From: CAYFNF01 sp964344485
GTDB taxonomy: Bacteria > Patescibacteriota > Patescibacteriia > UBA9570 > XYC2-FULL-38-9
Length of the DNA: 64,000 bases
Direction: 5' to 3'
NCBI GenBank assembly: GCA_964344485.1
Contig: CAYFNF010000003.1
Location: forward strand, 1-64,000
The position numbers and the translations under genes are program-made. Within the stretch, counting starts at the first letter, position 1. Each line of letters opens with the position of its first letter. Shown one piece after another: positions 52,418-59,817 of this stretch. A model generated the notes under the pieces. That model was not told the origin of the DNA. It searched no databases and was given only the letters and a program-made list of their open reading frames with translations.

Positions 52418-54253
52418 CTACTCTACAGTAACAGATTTTGCCAGATTTCGTGGCTGATCAACATCACACCCGCGCAGTACTGCGGTGTGGTACGCGAATA
52501 ACTGTAATGGAATGACTGACAGCAGCGGCGTGAGCATCTCTAGAGTCTTAGGAATATAGATAATGTCGTCTGCCAAATCATTTAGCTCAGTGTTGCCTTG
52601 CGTGGTAACCACGATGGCTTTTCCTTTTCTCGCCTTAAGCTCTTGTAGATTTGATACATTTTTGTCATAGACCGAGTCTTGCGGCATGACAAAGACTGAA
52701 TAGAACCGGTCGTCAATCAACGCAAGTGGCCCGTGTTTCAACTCGCCAGAGTGGTACCCTTCGGCGTTTACATACGAAATTTCTTTTAGCTTCTGCGCTC
52801 CTTCTCGTGCAATTCCGAAATTATACTTGCGTCCAAGGAAGAAGGCGTGATCTAGATCTTGATACTTCTCCGCGATCTTTAGAATGCGATCATTCTGTTC
52901 CAATATATTCTCCACTTTCTTAGGCAGCTTCAACAGCTCCTTAGCAATACGTTGGCCGTGCGTGAGAGAGAGTCCGCGTTGCCGTCCTAATGCAAGAGCA
53001 AATAACGCAAGTAAGTTTATCATGCCGACAAACGCCTTAGTAGATGCGACTGCAATCTCAGGACCAGCGTGAATATACGCTCCACTCTCAACCTCTCGCG
53101 CAATCGTGGAACCAACAACATTCACAATCCCGAACGTCAGCGCGCCTTGTCGTTTTGCTTCTCGCAATGAGGCAATAGAATCTGCGGTCTCTCCAGACTG
53201 AGAGATCACTACCACTGCAGTATTCTTATCAATGACTGATTTACGATATCGGAACTCAGACCCGATCTCTACTTCAGTGGTAATGCCGGCATACTCTTCA
53301 ATCATATACTCTCCGACCACCGCAGCATACGACGCTGAGCCACACGCAACCAATGTAATACGATCAATATTCTTCCACCGATCTAACTGTTCGTTAAATC
53401 CTCCTAAGTGAGCAATTCCTTCATCAGAAACTAACCGGCCACGAAGACCGTCCATAATCACTTGTGGCTGCTCCATGATCTCTTTCAGCATGAAATGGTC
53501 GTACCCTTGTTTCTCAGCTTGATCGACATTCCAGTCTACATGGTTCGTTGGTCGTTGAATTTTCTTGTTATCAAGCGTCTTAATCGTATACCCCGTATCC
53601 GTGATAGTAACGATCTCCCGTTCTTCAATATAAATAACCTCTCTGGTGTAGGGAATCAGCGCTGTAACGTCTGATGCAATGATATACTCCCCTTTATCAA
53701 CCACGCCAAGCACCAGTGGACTTCCCAGACGAGCTGCCACTACTTTCTTTGGCTCTCGAGATGATACCACTGCAATACCGTACGCTCCGACTACTTTTTT
53801 CAGCGCCAACTGCACGGCTTCTTCCAATGATCGATCTTCTGTGTACTGCTCTTCTATTAAATGAGCAAGGACTTCGGTGTCAGTCTCTGTAGTAAACGCA
53901 TGTCCCTTTTCTTCTAATTGCGCTTTCAGAGATGGAAAATTCTCAATAATGCCGTTATGAATAATATAGATATCGTTGGAACACCCCGAATGCGGATGTG
54001 CATTGGTATCTGTTGGCTCGCCATGCGTAGCCCAGCGAATGTGCCCGATGCCAACCTGACCATTAAAATCAAAATTCTCCAGCTCTTCGAGTAAATTCGA
54101 GATCTTGCCAGCCTTCTTGCAAACCTCAACATTATCATTCTGAATAATTGCAAGACCCGCAGAGTCGTAGCCACGATACTCCATGCGTTTCAACCCTTCT
54201 AACAGGATTGGTTGTACCTCTGATTTTCCTACATATCCTATGATGCCGCACAT
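52418..54253 (-). CDS. glmS: Glucosamine-fructose-6-phosphate aminotransferase (isomerising)
   Basis: A 611-residue enzyme making glucosamine 6-phosphate, the entry to cell-wall amino sugars. The N-terminal glutaminase begins MCGIIGYVG with the nucleophile Cys2, followed by RMEYRGYDSAG and GIGHIRWATHG. Two SIS domains follow (ACGSASYAA, ISQSGETADS, EIAVASTKAF), and the C-terminus ends LAKSVTVE. Length is normal. No glmS ribozyme was recognised in the short leader. Confidence 0.97.
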   Translation of the reverse strand: MCGIIGYVGKSEVQPILLEGLKRMEYRGYDSAGLAIIQNDNVEVCKKAGKISNLLEELENFDFNGQVGIGHIRWATHGEPTDTNAHPHSGCSNDIYIIHNGIIENFPSLKAQLEEKGHAFTTETDTEVLAHLIEEQYTEDRSLEEAVQLALKKVVGAYGIAVVSSREPKKVVAARLGSPLVLGVVDKGEYIIASDVTALIPYTREVIYIEEREIVTITDTGYTIKTLDNKKIQRPTNHVDWNVDQAEKQGYDHFMLKEIMEQPQVIMDGLRGRLVSDEGIAHLGGFNEQLDRWKNIDRITLVACGSASYAAVVGEYMIEEYAGITTEVEIGSEFRYRKSVIDKNTAVVVISQSGETADSIASLREAKRQGALTFGIVNVVGSTIAREVESGAYIHAGPEIAVASTKAFVGMINLLALFALALGRQRGLSLTHGQRIAKELLKLPKKVENILEQNDRILKIAEKYQDLDHAFFLGRKYNFGIAREGAQKLKEISYVNAEGYHSGELKHGPLALIDDRFYSVFVMPQDSVYDKNVSNLQELKARKGKAIVVTTQGNTELNDLADDIIYIPKTLEMLTPLLSVIPLQLFAYHTAVLRGCDVDQPRNLAKSVTVE

Positions 54254-54278
54254 ATTTTTATACTATTATCGTTATACT

Positions 54279-54307
54279 ACTATCTCGTATTTACTAGGTC
54301 TTGTCAA
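54279..54307 (-). promoter_or_regulatory. Probable glmS promoter
   Basis: The minus strand has a perfect -35 TTGACA (54302-54307) and, 17 bases on, GATAGT (54279-54284). Transcription is predicted near 54273, about 20 bases before the ATG. The -35 overlaps the end of prfB. Confidence 0.55.
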
Positions 54308-54311
54308 TCGC

Positions 54312-55409
54312 TTAGTTCTCTTGTTCCTGCTTCCAGCGAAGAAATGCCTCAATAAAATCTTCTAACGCCCCGTCTAGTACTGCGTCCGGGTCTTTTACTT
54401 CATGCTTGGTGCGATGATCTTTTACCATTTTGTATGGATGGAGTACATACGAACGGATCTGATTCCCCCACTCTGCAGATGCATACTCTCCGCGTAGCTT
54501 CTGCTTCTCTTGTTCTTGCTCTTCCAAGTACTTGGTATGCAGCTTACTCTTTAATATCTTCAATGCGGTTGCTTTATTCTGATGTTGTGACTTTTCATTC
54601 TGACACGTCACAGTAATATTCGTCGGTGTATGCACAATACGCACTGCCGAGTCGGTGGTATTCACACTTTGTCCGCCGTGACCGCTGGAGCGGAATACAT
54701 CAATACGCAAATCCTTCTCATCGACCTCAATCTCTTTTACATCACCAAAGTCTGGTATGACCTCCATGAGCGCGAAGCTCGTGTGTCGCATGGATTCTGC
54801 ATCGAATGGTGAAATTCGCACGAGTCGATGTACGCCATGTTCTGACTGCAAGTACCCATACGCATAACGTCCATGCACATGTAGCGTTACACTCTTGATC
54901 CCAGCTTCAGATCCACGTGAGGTGTCTAGCACTTGCACTGTCCATCCACGTTGCTCGCAGTATCGCGTGATCATCCGCAGTAACACCTCAGTCCAGTCTT
55001 GTGCATCTACCCCTCCAGCTCCGGCATGAATTGAGAGAATCGCGTCATGACCATCATACTCGCCAGAAAGCAACAGATAGAACTCAAGCTGCGCGAATCG
55101 CTTTTGAATCTCTTGGCTCTTTTTCTCAATATCACCAGCGATCGCATCGTCTTGTTCTTTTTCCGACATAGTAATCAACTCAATCAGGTCATCGACGTCT
55201 TTCTCTATAGAATTCCACTGCTCCAGCTCTTGCTGCAACTCGCTTAACTCTTGCGATAGTAACTTTGCGCGCTGCTGATCGTTCCAAAACGCCGGATCAT
55301 TGACCTCTGCCTCCAAATCAAAGATACGCTGCTGCGTTTCATCCAGATGTAGCAGCTCAGCAGTTTGCTGAATCTTCTCTTTTAACTGTTGTAACTCTTC
55401 ACTATTCAT
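54312..55409 (-). CDS. prfB: Peptide chain release factor 2
   Basis: A 365-residue release factor for UAA and UGA stops. The catalytic GGQ loop is in SSGHGGQSVNTTDSAVRI and the RF2-type recognition region (TSRGSEAGIKS, then FDAESMRHTSF) is intact. The gene is one uninterrupted frame from the ATG, so it lacks the in-frame UGA frameshift used for autoregulation in many bacteria. Its presence supports UGA as a stop codon here. A TTGTCA-17-TAGGAT promoter places the transcript start about 3-4 bases before the ATG. Confidence 0.96.
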   Translation of the reverse strand: MNSEELQQLKEKIQQTAELLHLDETQQRIFDLEAEVNDPAFWNDQQRAKLLSQELSELQQELEQWNSIEKDVDDLIELITMSEKEQDDAIAGDIEKKSQEIQKRFAQLEFYLLLSGEYDGHDAILSIHAGAGGVDAQDWTEVLLRMITRYCEQRGWTVQVLDTSRGSEAGIKSVTLHVHGRYAYGYLQSEHGVHRLVRISPFDAESMRHTSFALMEVIPDFGDVKEIEVDEKDLRIDVFRSSGHGGQSVNTTDSAVRIVHTPTNITVTCQNEKSQHQNKATALKILKSKLHTKYLEEQEQEKQKLRGEYASAEWGNQIRSYVLHPYKMVKDHRTKHEVKDPDAVLDGALEDFIEAFLRWKQEQEN

Positions 55410-55418
55410 ACCCTTTCT

Positions 55419-55447
55419 ATCCTACTGTGTTTTCCTGCCTTTGACAA
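55419..55447 (-). promoter_or_regulatory. prfB promoter, near-leaderless
   Basis: On the minus strand TTGTCA (55442-55447) and TAGGAT (55419-55424) are 17 bases apart. Only 9 bases lie between the -10 box and the ATG at 55409. Confidence 0.6.
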
Positions 55448-55469
55448 TGTATAAAAAAAGGCGATTCAC

Positions 55470-55814
55470 TCACTGGACCATGGTGAGGCTGGACAGGACC
55501 ATGCCTACATGAAGAACGATGAGTGACAGGACCTCTCCCATGAGTACGATCCATCGCGCTGAACGAGTCAGACGCTGGCGCAGGCGCATGATCCTCCACC
55601 AGCAGTAGAGCGCGGCAGCGTAGCCTGCAAGAGCAAACGTGAGCTGCATAGTCGCGGTCTCCTGCACAGCGGTGTACCCGAATGCATAGGGATGGTGGAA
55701 GAACGAATCCACGTTCCGTATCCCTGCAGCACCGAGTAGCCACATCAACAGGAACAGCCCGAAGGCTGTCGCCAACGGCCAGCGCGGGAGAGTCTGTGAC
55801 GACTCCAAAGACAC
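55470..55814 (-). CDS. GC-rich three-helix membrane protein (island 3)
   Basis: A 114-residue hydrophobic protein with three predicted helices (about 13-31, 52-73 and 87-110). Its middle loop has HHPYAFGYTAVQET and the second and third helices are separated by a basic cytoplasmic loop WWRIMRLRQRLTRSAR. The first start is a GTG at 55814. A TTG 6 bases further in has the better-placed GAGAGG and may be the true start. G+C is visibly higher than in prfB and degP on either side. The gene stands alone between its own consensus promoter and a T run (TTTTTTTATA) at about 55451-55460. No family recognised. Confidence 0.7.
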   Translation of the reverse strand: MSLESSQTLPRWPLATAFGLFLLMWLLGAAGIRNVDSFFHHPYAFGYTAVQETATMQLTFALAGYAAALYCWWRIMRLRQRLTRSARWIVLMGEVLSLIVLHVGMVLSSLTMVQ

Positions 55815-55849
55815 CTCTCTTTCACTGCACTGACTTGTTTGTGCAGCGT

Positions 55850-55877
55850 ATTGTACCGATTATTCACTTTTTTGCAA
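55850..55877 (-). promoter_or_regulatory. Promoter of GC-rich island 3
   Basis: On the minus strand TTGCAA (55872-55877) and TACAAT (55850-55855) are 16 bases apart. It starts a few bases past the degP stop codon, so island 3 is an independent transcription unit. Confidence 0.65.
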
Positions 55878-55881
55878 TAGG

Positions 55882-57081
55882 CTATGATTCGTTGGGTGAT
55901 GTCGGCATTTCAGCTAAGGTAACATCCACATCCTTCTCTTCTCCGTCATGATAGACCTTTAGTGTGACGGTGTCCCCGATTTCATATCCTTTTATTAGTG
56001 ATGACAACGAATTATCACCGTCGATTTTGGTTTGGTTTACTTCTAAGATAATGTCTCCTTCTTCAATTCCTGCTTTGTCCGCAGCTCCGCCTGGGATCAC
56101 TCCAAACTCCTTGTTTGAACCACCGCGGATATATGCTCCATATTCGTACGGGAGACTATTCAGCTCTGCAATCTCTTCTGTAACTTGAATATACCGAATT
56201 CCGAGTGCTGGTCGAATAATACGACCGTGTTCTTTTACACTGTCAATTGCAATTTTGGTTTCATTTATCGGAATTGCGAATCCAATACCTTCTCCAGACC
56301 GATCAACAGCGGTATTAATCCCGATCACTTGTCCAGCAAGGTTTAACAACGGCCCACCAGAGTTCCCTTCATTAATCGCTGCATCGGTTTGGATTAAGTC
56401 CGTATAGTTACCACCTAGATCGCGAAGCAATCCCGAGATTACGCCCTTGGTCACAGTATTACTGTACTCTCCAAGTGTATTTCCGATAGCGATCACGGTC
56501 TGTCCTTGCTTTAATGAGTCAGAATCACCTAACTCTAACGGTGCTAACCCAGTTGCTTCAATGGAGATAATAGCGAGGTCGGTAAATTGGTCTTGTGCTA
56601 GTACTGTAGCTTCATAGGTGCTGTCGTCTTCGAATACCACGGTATATGACGCATCACTGTCGCTCACTACATGGCGATTCGTCAGTATTAGCCCGTCTTC
56701 TGATACCACAAAACCACTTCCTTCTCCGACTTCCACTTCTTCGGTCTCTCCTCCTTCAACAGGAGGTGTCTCTTCAAACGGATCTGAAAAGAAAAAATCA
56801 TCAAAGAACGGATGTGCATTTCGTGCATTGCGATTGGTGCGCAGCTCTTTTGTAATGACGATACTTACTACTGAAGACTGGACTTGCTCAACTACCTGTG
56901 TAGTGGATGAGTCCTCTACTACAGTACGAGTTTCGCCGCTGCTGTCAGTGATGGTGATTTGCTCTGTCGTACCAGTAGCAGCTGTTTGAACAGTGATATA
57001 GCCAATGATACCACCACCAATAATTCCACCAATGACACCGATAAACAGTGTCAGGATTAATGGAGCGCATTTATTCTGCAT
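55882..57081 (-). CDS. Membrane-anchored HtrA/DegP-type serine protease
   Basis: A 399-residue protein with one N-terminal helix (about 8-32), an S1C trypsin-like domain and one PDZ domain (about 300-390). The triad is His137 (LTNRHVVSD), Asp168 (FTDLAII) and Ser241 (NEGNSGGPLL). An acidic Phe/Pro-rich loop (about 90-120) inside the protease domain may be regulatory. A single PDZ and an anchor make it HtrA/DegS-like. It should degrade or refold damaged exported proteins. A TTGACG-16-TATACT promoter lies upstream. Confidence 0.94.
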   Translation of the reverse strand: MQNKCAPLILTLFIGVIGGIIGGGIIGYITVQTAATGTTEQITITDSSGETRTVVEDSSTTQVVEQVQSSVVSIVITKELRTNRNARNAHPFFDDFFFSDPFEETPPVEGGETEEVEVGEGSGFVVSEDGLILTNRHVVSDSDASYTVVFEDDSTYEATVLAQDQFTDLAIISIEATGLAPLELGDSDSLKQGQTVIAIGNTLGEYSNTVTKGVISGLLRDLGGNYTDLIQTDAAINEGNSGGPLLNLAGQVIGINTAVDRSGEGIGFAIPINETKIAIDSVKEHGRIIRPALGIRYIQVTEEIAELNSLPYEYGAYIRGGSNKEFGVIPGGAADKAGIEEGDIILEVNQTKIDGDNSLSSLIKGYEIGDTVTLKVYHDGEEKDVDVTLAEMPTSPNES

Positions 57082-57111
57082 AGAATGAATATTACTGATT
57101 GTTTATTGTAT

Positions 57112-57139
57112 AGTATAAAATGTCTCTTTCTCGCGTCAA
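57112..57139 (-). promoter_or_regulatory. Promoter of the HtrA-type protease gene
   Basis: On the minus strand TTGACG (57134-57139) and TATACT (57112-57117) are 16 bases apart, about 30 bases before the ATG at 57081. Confidence 0.65.
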
Positions 57140-57198
57140 TGTGTAGTTCTCTAGTTACAAAAAAATCGCCTACTCCCCTTACTACTACGCTCTGACGA

Positions 57199-57453
57199 TT
57201 AATTCTCTTTCGTTTTTCCTTTCTCAGAACGATCTACTACTTCTTGCAAGGCGGTAACCATCTCTTGAATTTGCTCTGGTGACAATCCATGCAGCTGAGC
57301 ACCGTTGCCTATAGTATCAAACATCTTGCCTGGACACGTTAAACAGTACGCATCCTTCATATACGTTCGTAGCACTTCCTCGGTTTCAGGGTATTGCTCG
57401 AGCAATTCTCCAAATATGGTTTCTGGCCCAACTTTCATCTGTTTATTGCTCAT
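57199..57453 (-). CDS. DUF1858-type small protein
   Basis: An 84-residue soluble protein with the DUF1858 pattern: a helix IFGELLEQYPETEEVLRTY, then the Cys pair in YCLTCPGKMFDTI and a final helix ALHGLSPEQI-like segment (here QLHGLSPEQIQEM). The family is small, often found near redox or hybrid-cluster proteins, and its two Cys may bind a metal or react with thiols. It overlaps the upstream gene by 11 bases. Confidence 0.82.
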   Translation of the reverse strand: MSNKQMKVGPETIFGELLEQYPETEEVLRTYMKDAYCLTCPGKMFDTIGNGAQLHGLSPEQIQEMVTALQEVVDRSEKGKTKEN

Positions 57454-57823
57454 TGGTCGGTACGCCCTCTGTCACGTGTTCTTGCTGTAATAGATCTTGG
57501 AACAGCTGCATTACATCTTGGTTCGTGTCCACGGTACCGCCCACACTGGAGGTAATGGTCCCAACCATATTGTTTAGAAGTCGCGGGAGAATAAAGAACG
57601 CTCCAAGAATTGGCAATATAATAAAGAGCACGGTGATAAAAAATTTAATCATGTGCATGGTGCGCATCTGTCGCACGATGCGATGCACGTCTTGTAGTAG
57701 TGTATGATTCTGCTCTAATAACTCCTGAATGCGGTCATGTTCAGATGCGGGTTTCCCTGGCACGGCCTCCTCTTGAGGTACAGCGCCCGGCTCCTTTTTA
57801 GTTGTCGGCTTCGGAGTTGACAT
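57443..57823 (-). CDS. Single-helix membrane protein of unknown function
   Basis: A 126-residue protein with a Pro/Glu-rich head (1-30), an amphipathic helix (about 28-55, RIQELLEQNHTLLQDVHRIV) that may form a coiled coil, one membrane helix (about 58-82) and a short outer tail. The ATG at 57823 was chosen. A longer frame would lie inside the upstream gene. It overlaps both neighbours (26 and 11 bases), so three genes are translationally linked. Confidence 0.72.
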   Translation of the reverse strand: MSTPKPTTKKEPGAVPQEEAVPGKPASEHDRIQELLEQNHTLLQDVHRIVRQMRTMHMIKFFITVLFIILPILGAFFILPRLLNNMVGTITSSVGGTVDTNQDVMQLFQDLLQQEHVTEGVPTNEQ

Positions 57824-58397
57824 ATGTTGATCGTCGGGATGACAGTGATTGAATCCAGGTTGGAGCATATTTCCATGCTGCAAGCGCTATTACGGATACT
57901 ACGGGAACGATGATGAGAGTGCTCATGAGTTGCATGCGAAGGAACGGTAATCCAGCAACATAACAAAGTAGTAACCCATCTATCGTGTGCGGATAGAGAC
58001 CTGAGAGGTGCCAGACGCCGAAATTTGTCCAGGCAAAGAAGAATCCATTTCCCAGCACACCCATACCAGTGAGTTGCAGCGAGTGTTTTACAATATGCTT
58101 TTTGCGTTTTCGAATAAACCATCCAAATACACCCATGGCAGCCCACGCAGTCCAGGTGTAGAGTAGGATATTACTGTTTCCAATAAAGATATCAGTAATC
58201 GCCACTACTGAAAGTCCAATAACAATTGTCCAGACCCCTCCAAGTAACGAGCCGGCAAGAAGTGATACCACAGTAATGGTTTCAATATTGGGAATATCTT
58301 GAAGAAGATACCGTCCTGTTGCACCAAACGCAATGAGTAACACCGCGCTCACTATTTTGATGGTGGTAAATTGTGACGTTGTCCATCCTCTGTTCAT
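57798..58397 (-). CDS. ECF-transporter S-component-like membrane protein (DUF6580-like)
   Basis: A 199-residue protein with about six helices. Its first half (IETITVVSLLAGSLLGGVWTIVIGLSVVAITD with a following GNSNILLYTW) has the look of substrate-binding S components of energy-coupling-factor vitamin transporters and of the DUF6580 family. No ECF ATPase or T component is in this window, which is usual because they are often encoded elsewhere. The ligand is unknown. The cobalamin-dependent reductase and CobO genes a few kilobases away make B12 or a precursor one possibility. Confidence 0.7.
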   Translation of the reverse strand: MNRGWTTSQFTTIKIVSAVLLIAFGATGRYLLQDIPNIETITVVSLLAGSLLGGVWTIVIGLSVVAITDIFIGNSNILLYTWTAWAAMGVFGWFIRKRKKHIVKHSLQLTGMGVLGNGFFFAWTNFGVWHLSGLYPHTIDGLLLCYVAGLPFLRMQLMSTLIIVPVVSVIALAAWKYAPTWIQSLSSRRSTYVNSEADN

Positions 58398-58428
58398 GGT
58401 ATAAATATCTCAATTATTATTCTTATTG

Positions 58429-58671
58429 TCAACCACTTTTTGCCTGTATGTTATATCGTACACGCAATTTCTGAACTGTTTGCTGAAACTTGTCATCCAC
58501 TTTCTTCATTTGCGTTCTCTCTTGTCGAAAAATCGAGAGTAGCTTTCGCATCTCTCTCTCAGAGAGTGTGTTATTGAAAAACGCCACAGCGATCATCTGT
58601 TTAGCATACGGCGGAAACAGTGTGCTGTTCTTTAGTAAAAGGACAAATTCTTCGCGATCTGCTTGTTCCAT
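58429..58671 (-). CDS. Small helical protein of unknown function
   Basis: An 80-residue soluble protein, predicted all helical, with a central hydrophobic patch (PPYAKQMIAVAFFNNTL) and a basic C-terminus. No Cys and no membrane segment. It begins 1 base after the amidotransferase stop codon and is likely co-translated with it. I recognise no family. Confidence 0.65.
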   Translation of the reverse strand: MEQADREEFVLLLKNSTLFPPYAKQMIAVAFFNNTLSEREMRKLLSIFRQERTQMKKVDDKFQQTVQKLRVRYNIQAKSG

Positions 58672-58672
58672 A

Positions 58673-59710
58673 CTATCGTTTACTTAATTGCTCCTGAATG
58701 ATTCTAATAAAATTCAGAAATAACACCTCTCGTGCTTCGTGCGTGTCTTGCTCGATCAGGCGCTGCCGCAGCTCATCAATAGAAGATATACCTAACTGCT
58801 CTTTCGCTGTTGCGCTCATACGTTCAATCTCTGCTGTAATGACTTCGTTGCGCATTGCTAGAAGCATGTCAGTAGCGATTGCTGTTATTTCAGGGTGATG
58901 CTGCATGGACCACTGCAAATCATTACAATATCGTAACAACTGATTCCGACCTGCTGGATTATGTGCAAGTACTTGTATCTGTTCTCCAGCGGTCGCTACT
59001 TCTTGGCTGTGGGACGCCTGTACCCAAAAATCATCGCCTAGCCCTTGCAGTAGTGGATCCTGTCGCGCCTCTTTAGTTAAATGTAGTTGAGCAGGTCCGA
59101 TTTCGCGAACTGGATTTCCATGCTCATCTTTCATCCATTCAACACGCTCGCCGACAGCTGCAGCGAGTAGCTGATGCCCGAAGCACACTGCTAGTGTCGG
59201 GGTATTATGACGGCGTGTAGCGCGAAGAAAATCCGCGACTCGACGCATCCATTGTGCTTCATCGCTATCCGGCGCGTCTTCCATGGTAGTGACCATTGCA
59301 GCAGAACCAGTGACTAATACTGCATCCACGCCTTCAATATCCACTGGGGGCCGTTGCTCTCCCTCACTGGCTTTCCATATAGCAAAACGTTCATCTCCAG
59401 GCTCATACCCGAACATAAAGCGGACCATCGGTGCATGACGATCAGGGCGCTCTCCTCCGTACTGTGCTTCACGATATAAACGCCGCTGCTCAGGGTGAAA
59501 TTGCCGCCACGCCGGTTGTAGCGTGATGTCCGTATCCGCCTGAGTCTCAATACATAAAATCTGATGCTTGAGCATTAACCGTTCAGCAACTTCTCGTGCC
59601 ATTCGTTGATGGTGCTCCCATGCTTTCTCGACTTCACGCTCGTACCGTTCTCGCATTGGGTCACCGATAACGCGCTCGAGTGGTTGTCTATCTCTTGGTC
59701 CTGGTGTCAT
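58673..59710 (-). CDS. Class I glutamine amidotransferase-like protein
   Basis: A 345-residue protein. After a charged helical head (1-60), residues about 125-280 form a class I glutaminase domain with nucleophile Cys176 in LAVCFGHQ and the His272/Glu274 pair in QHHPE. This resembles the GMP synthase/YfeJ-like stand-alone amidotransferases, but no synthase domain follows. The last 65 residues are helical. The head and tail are unfamiliar. The substrate is unknown. A TTGACC-17-TACAAC promoter lies just upstream. Confidence 0.82.
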   Translation of the reverse strand: MTPGPRDRQPLERVIGDPMRERYEREVEKAWEHHQRMAREVAERLMLKHQILCIETQADTDITLQPAWRQFHPEQRRLYREAQYGGERPDRHAPMVRFMFGYEPGDERFAIWKASEGEQRPPVDIEGVDAVLVTGSAAMVTTMEDAPDSDEAQWMRRVADFLRATRRHNTPTLAVCFGHQLLAAAVGERVEWMKDEHGNPVREIGPAQLHLTKEARQDPLLQGLGDDFWVQASHSQEVATAGEQIQVLAHNPAGRNQLLRYCNDLQWSMQHHPEITAIATDMLLAMRNEVITAEIERMSATAKEQLGISSIDELRQRLIEQDTHEAREVLFLNFIRIIQEQLSKR

Positions 59711-59730
59711 AGTAGTAATTCTTCATTACA

Positions 59731-59759
59731 GTTGTACCTGTTCTGAGGCTATTGGTCAA
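59731..59759 (-). promoter_or_regulatory. Promoter of the amidotransferase operon
   Basis: On the minus strand TTGACC (59754-59759) and TACAAC (59731-59736) are 17 bases apart, about 20 bases before the ATG at 59710. Confidence 0.6.
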
Positions 59760-59771
59760 TACTGTAAGATA

Positions 59772-59800
59772 CGAAAACCCAGAGCGTTCTGCCCTGGGTT
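59772..59800 (-). terminator. Terminator after nrdJ
   Basis: On the minus strand AACCCAGGGC pairs with GCTCTGGGTT around AGAAC and is followed by TTCG, a short T run. Its core CAGGGCANAACGCTCTG is the same as in the terminator before ftsW. Confidence 0.75.
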
Positions 59801-59817
59801 GCACTGTAGTTGTGTTG

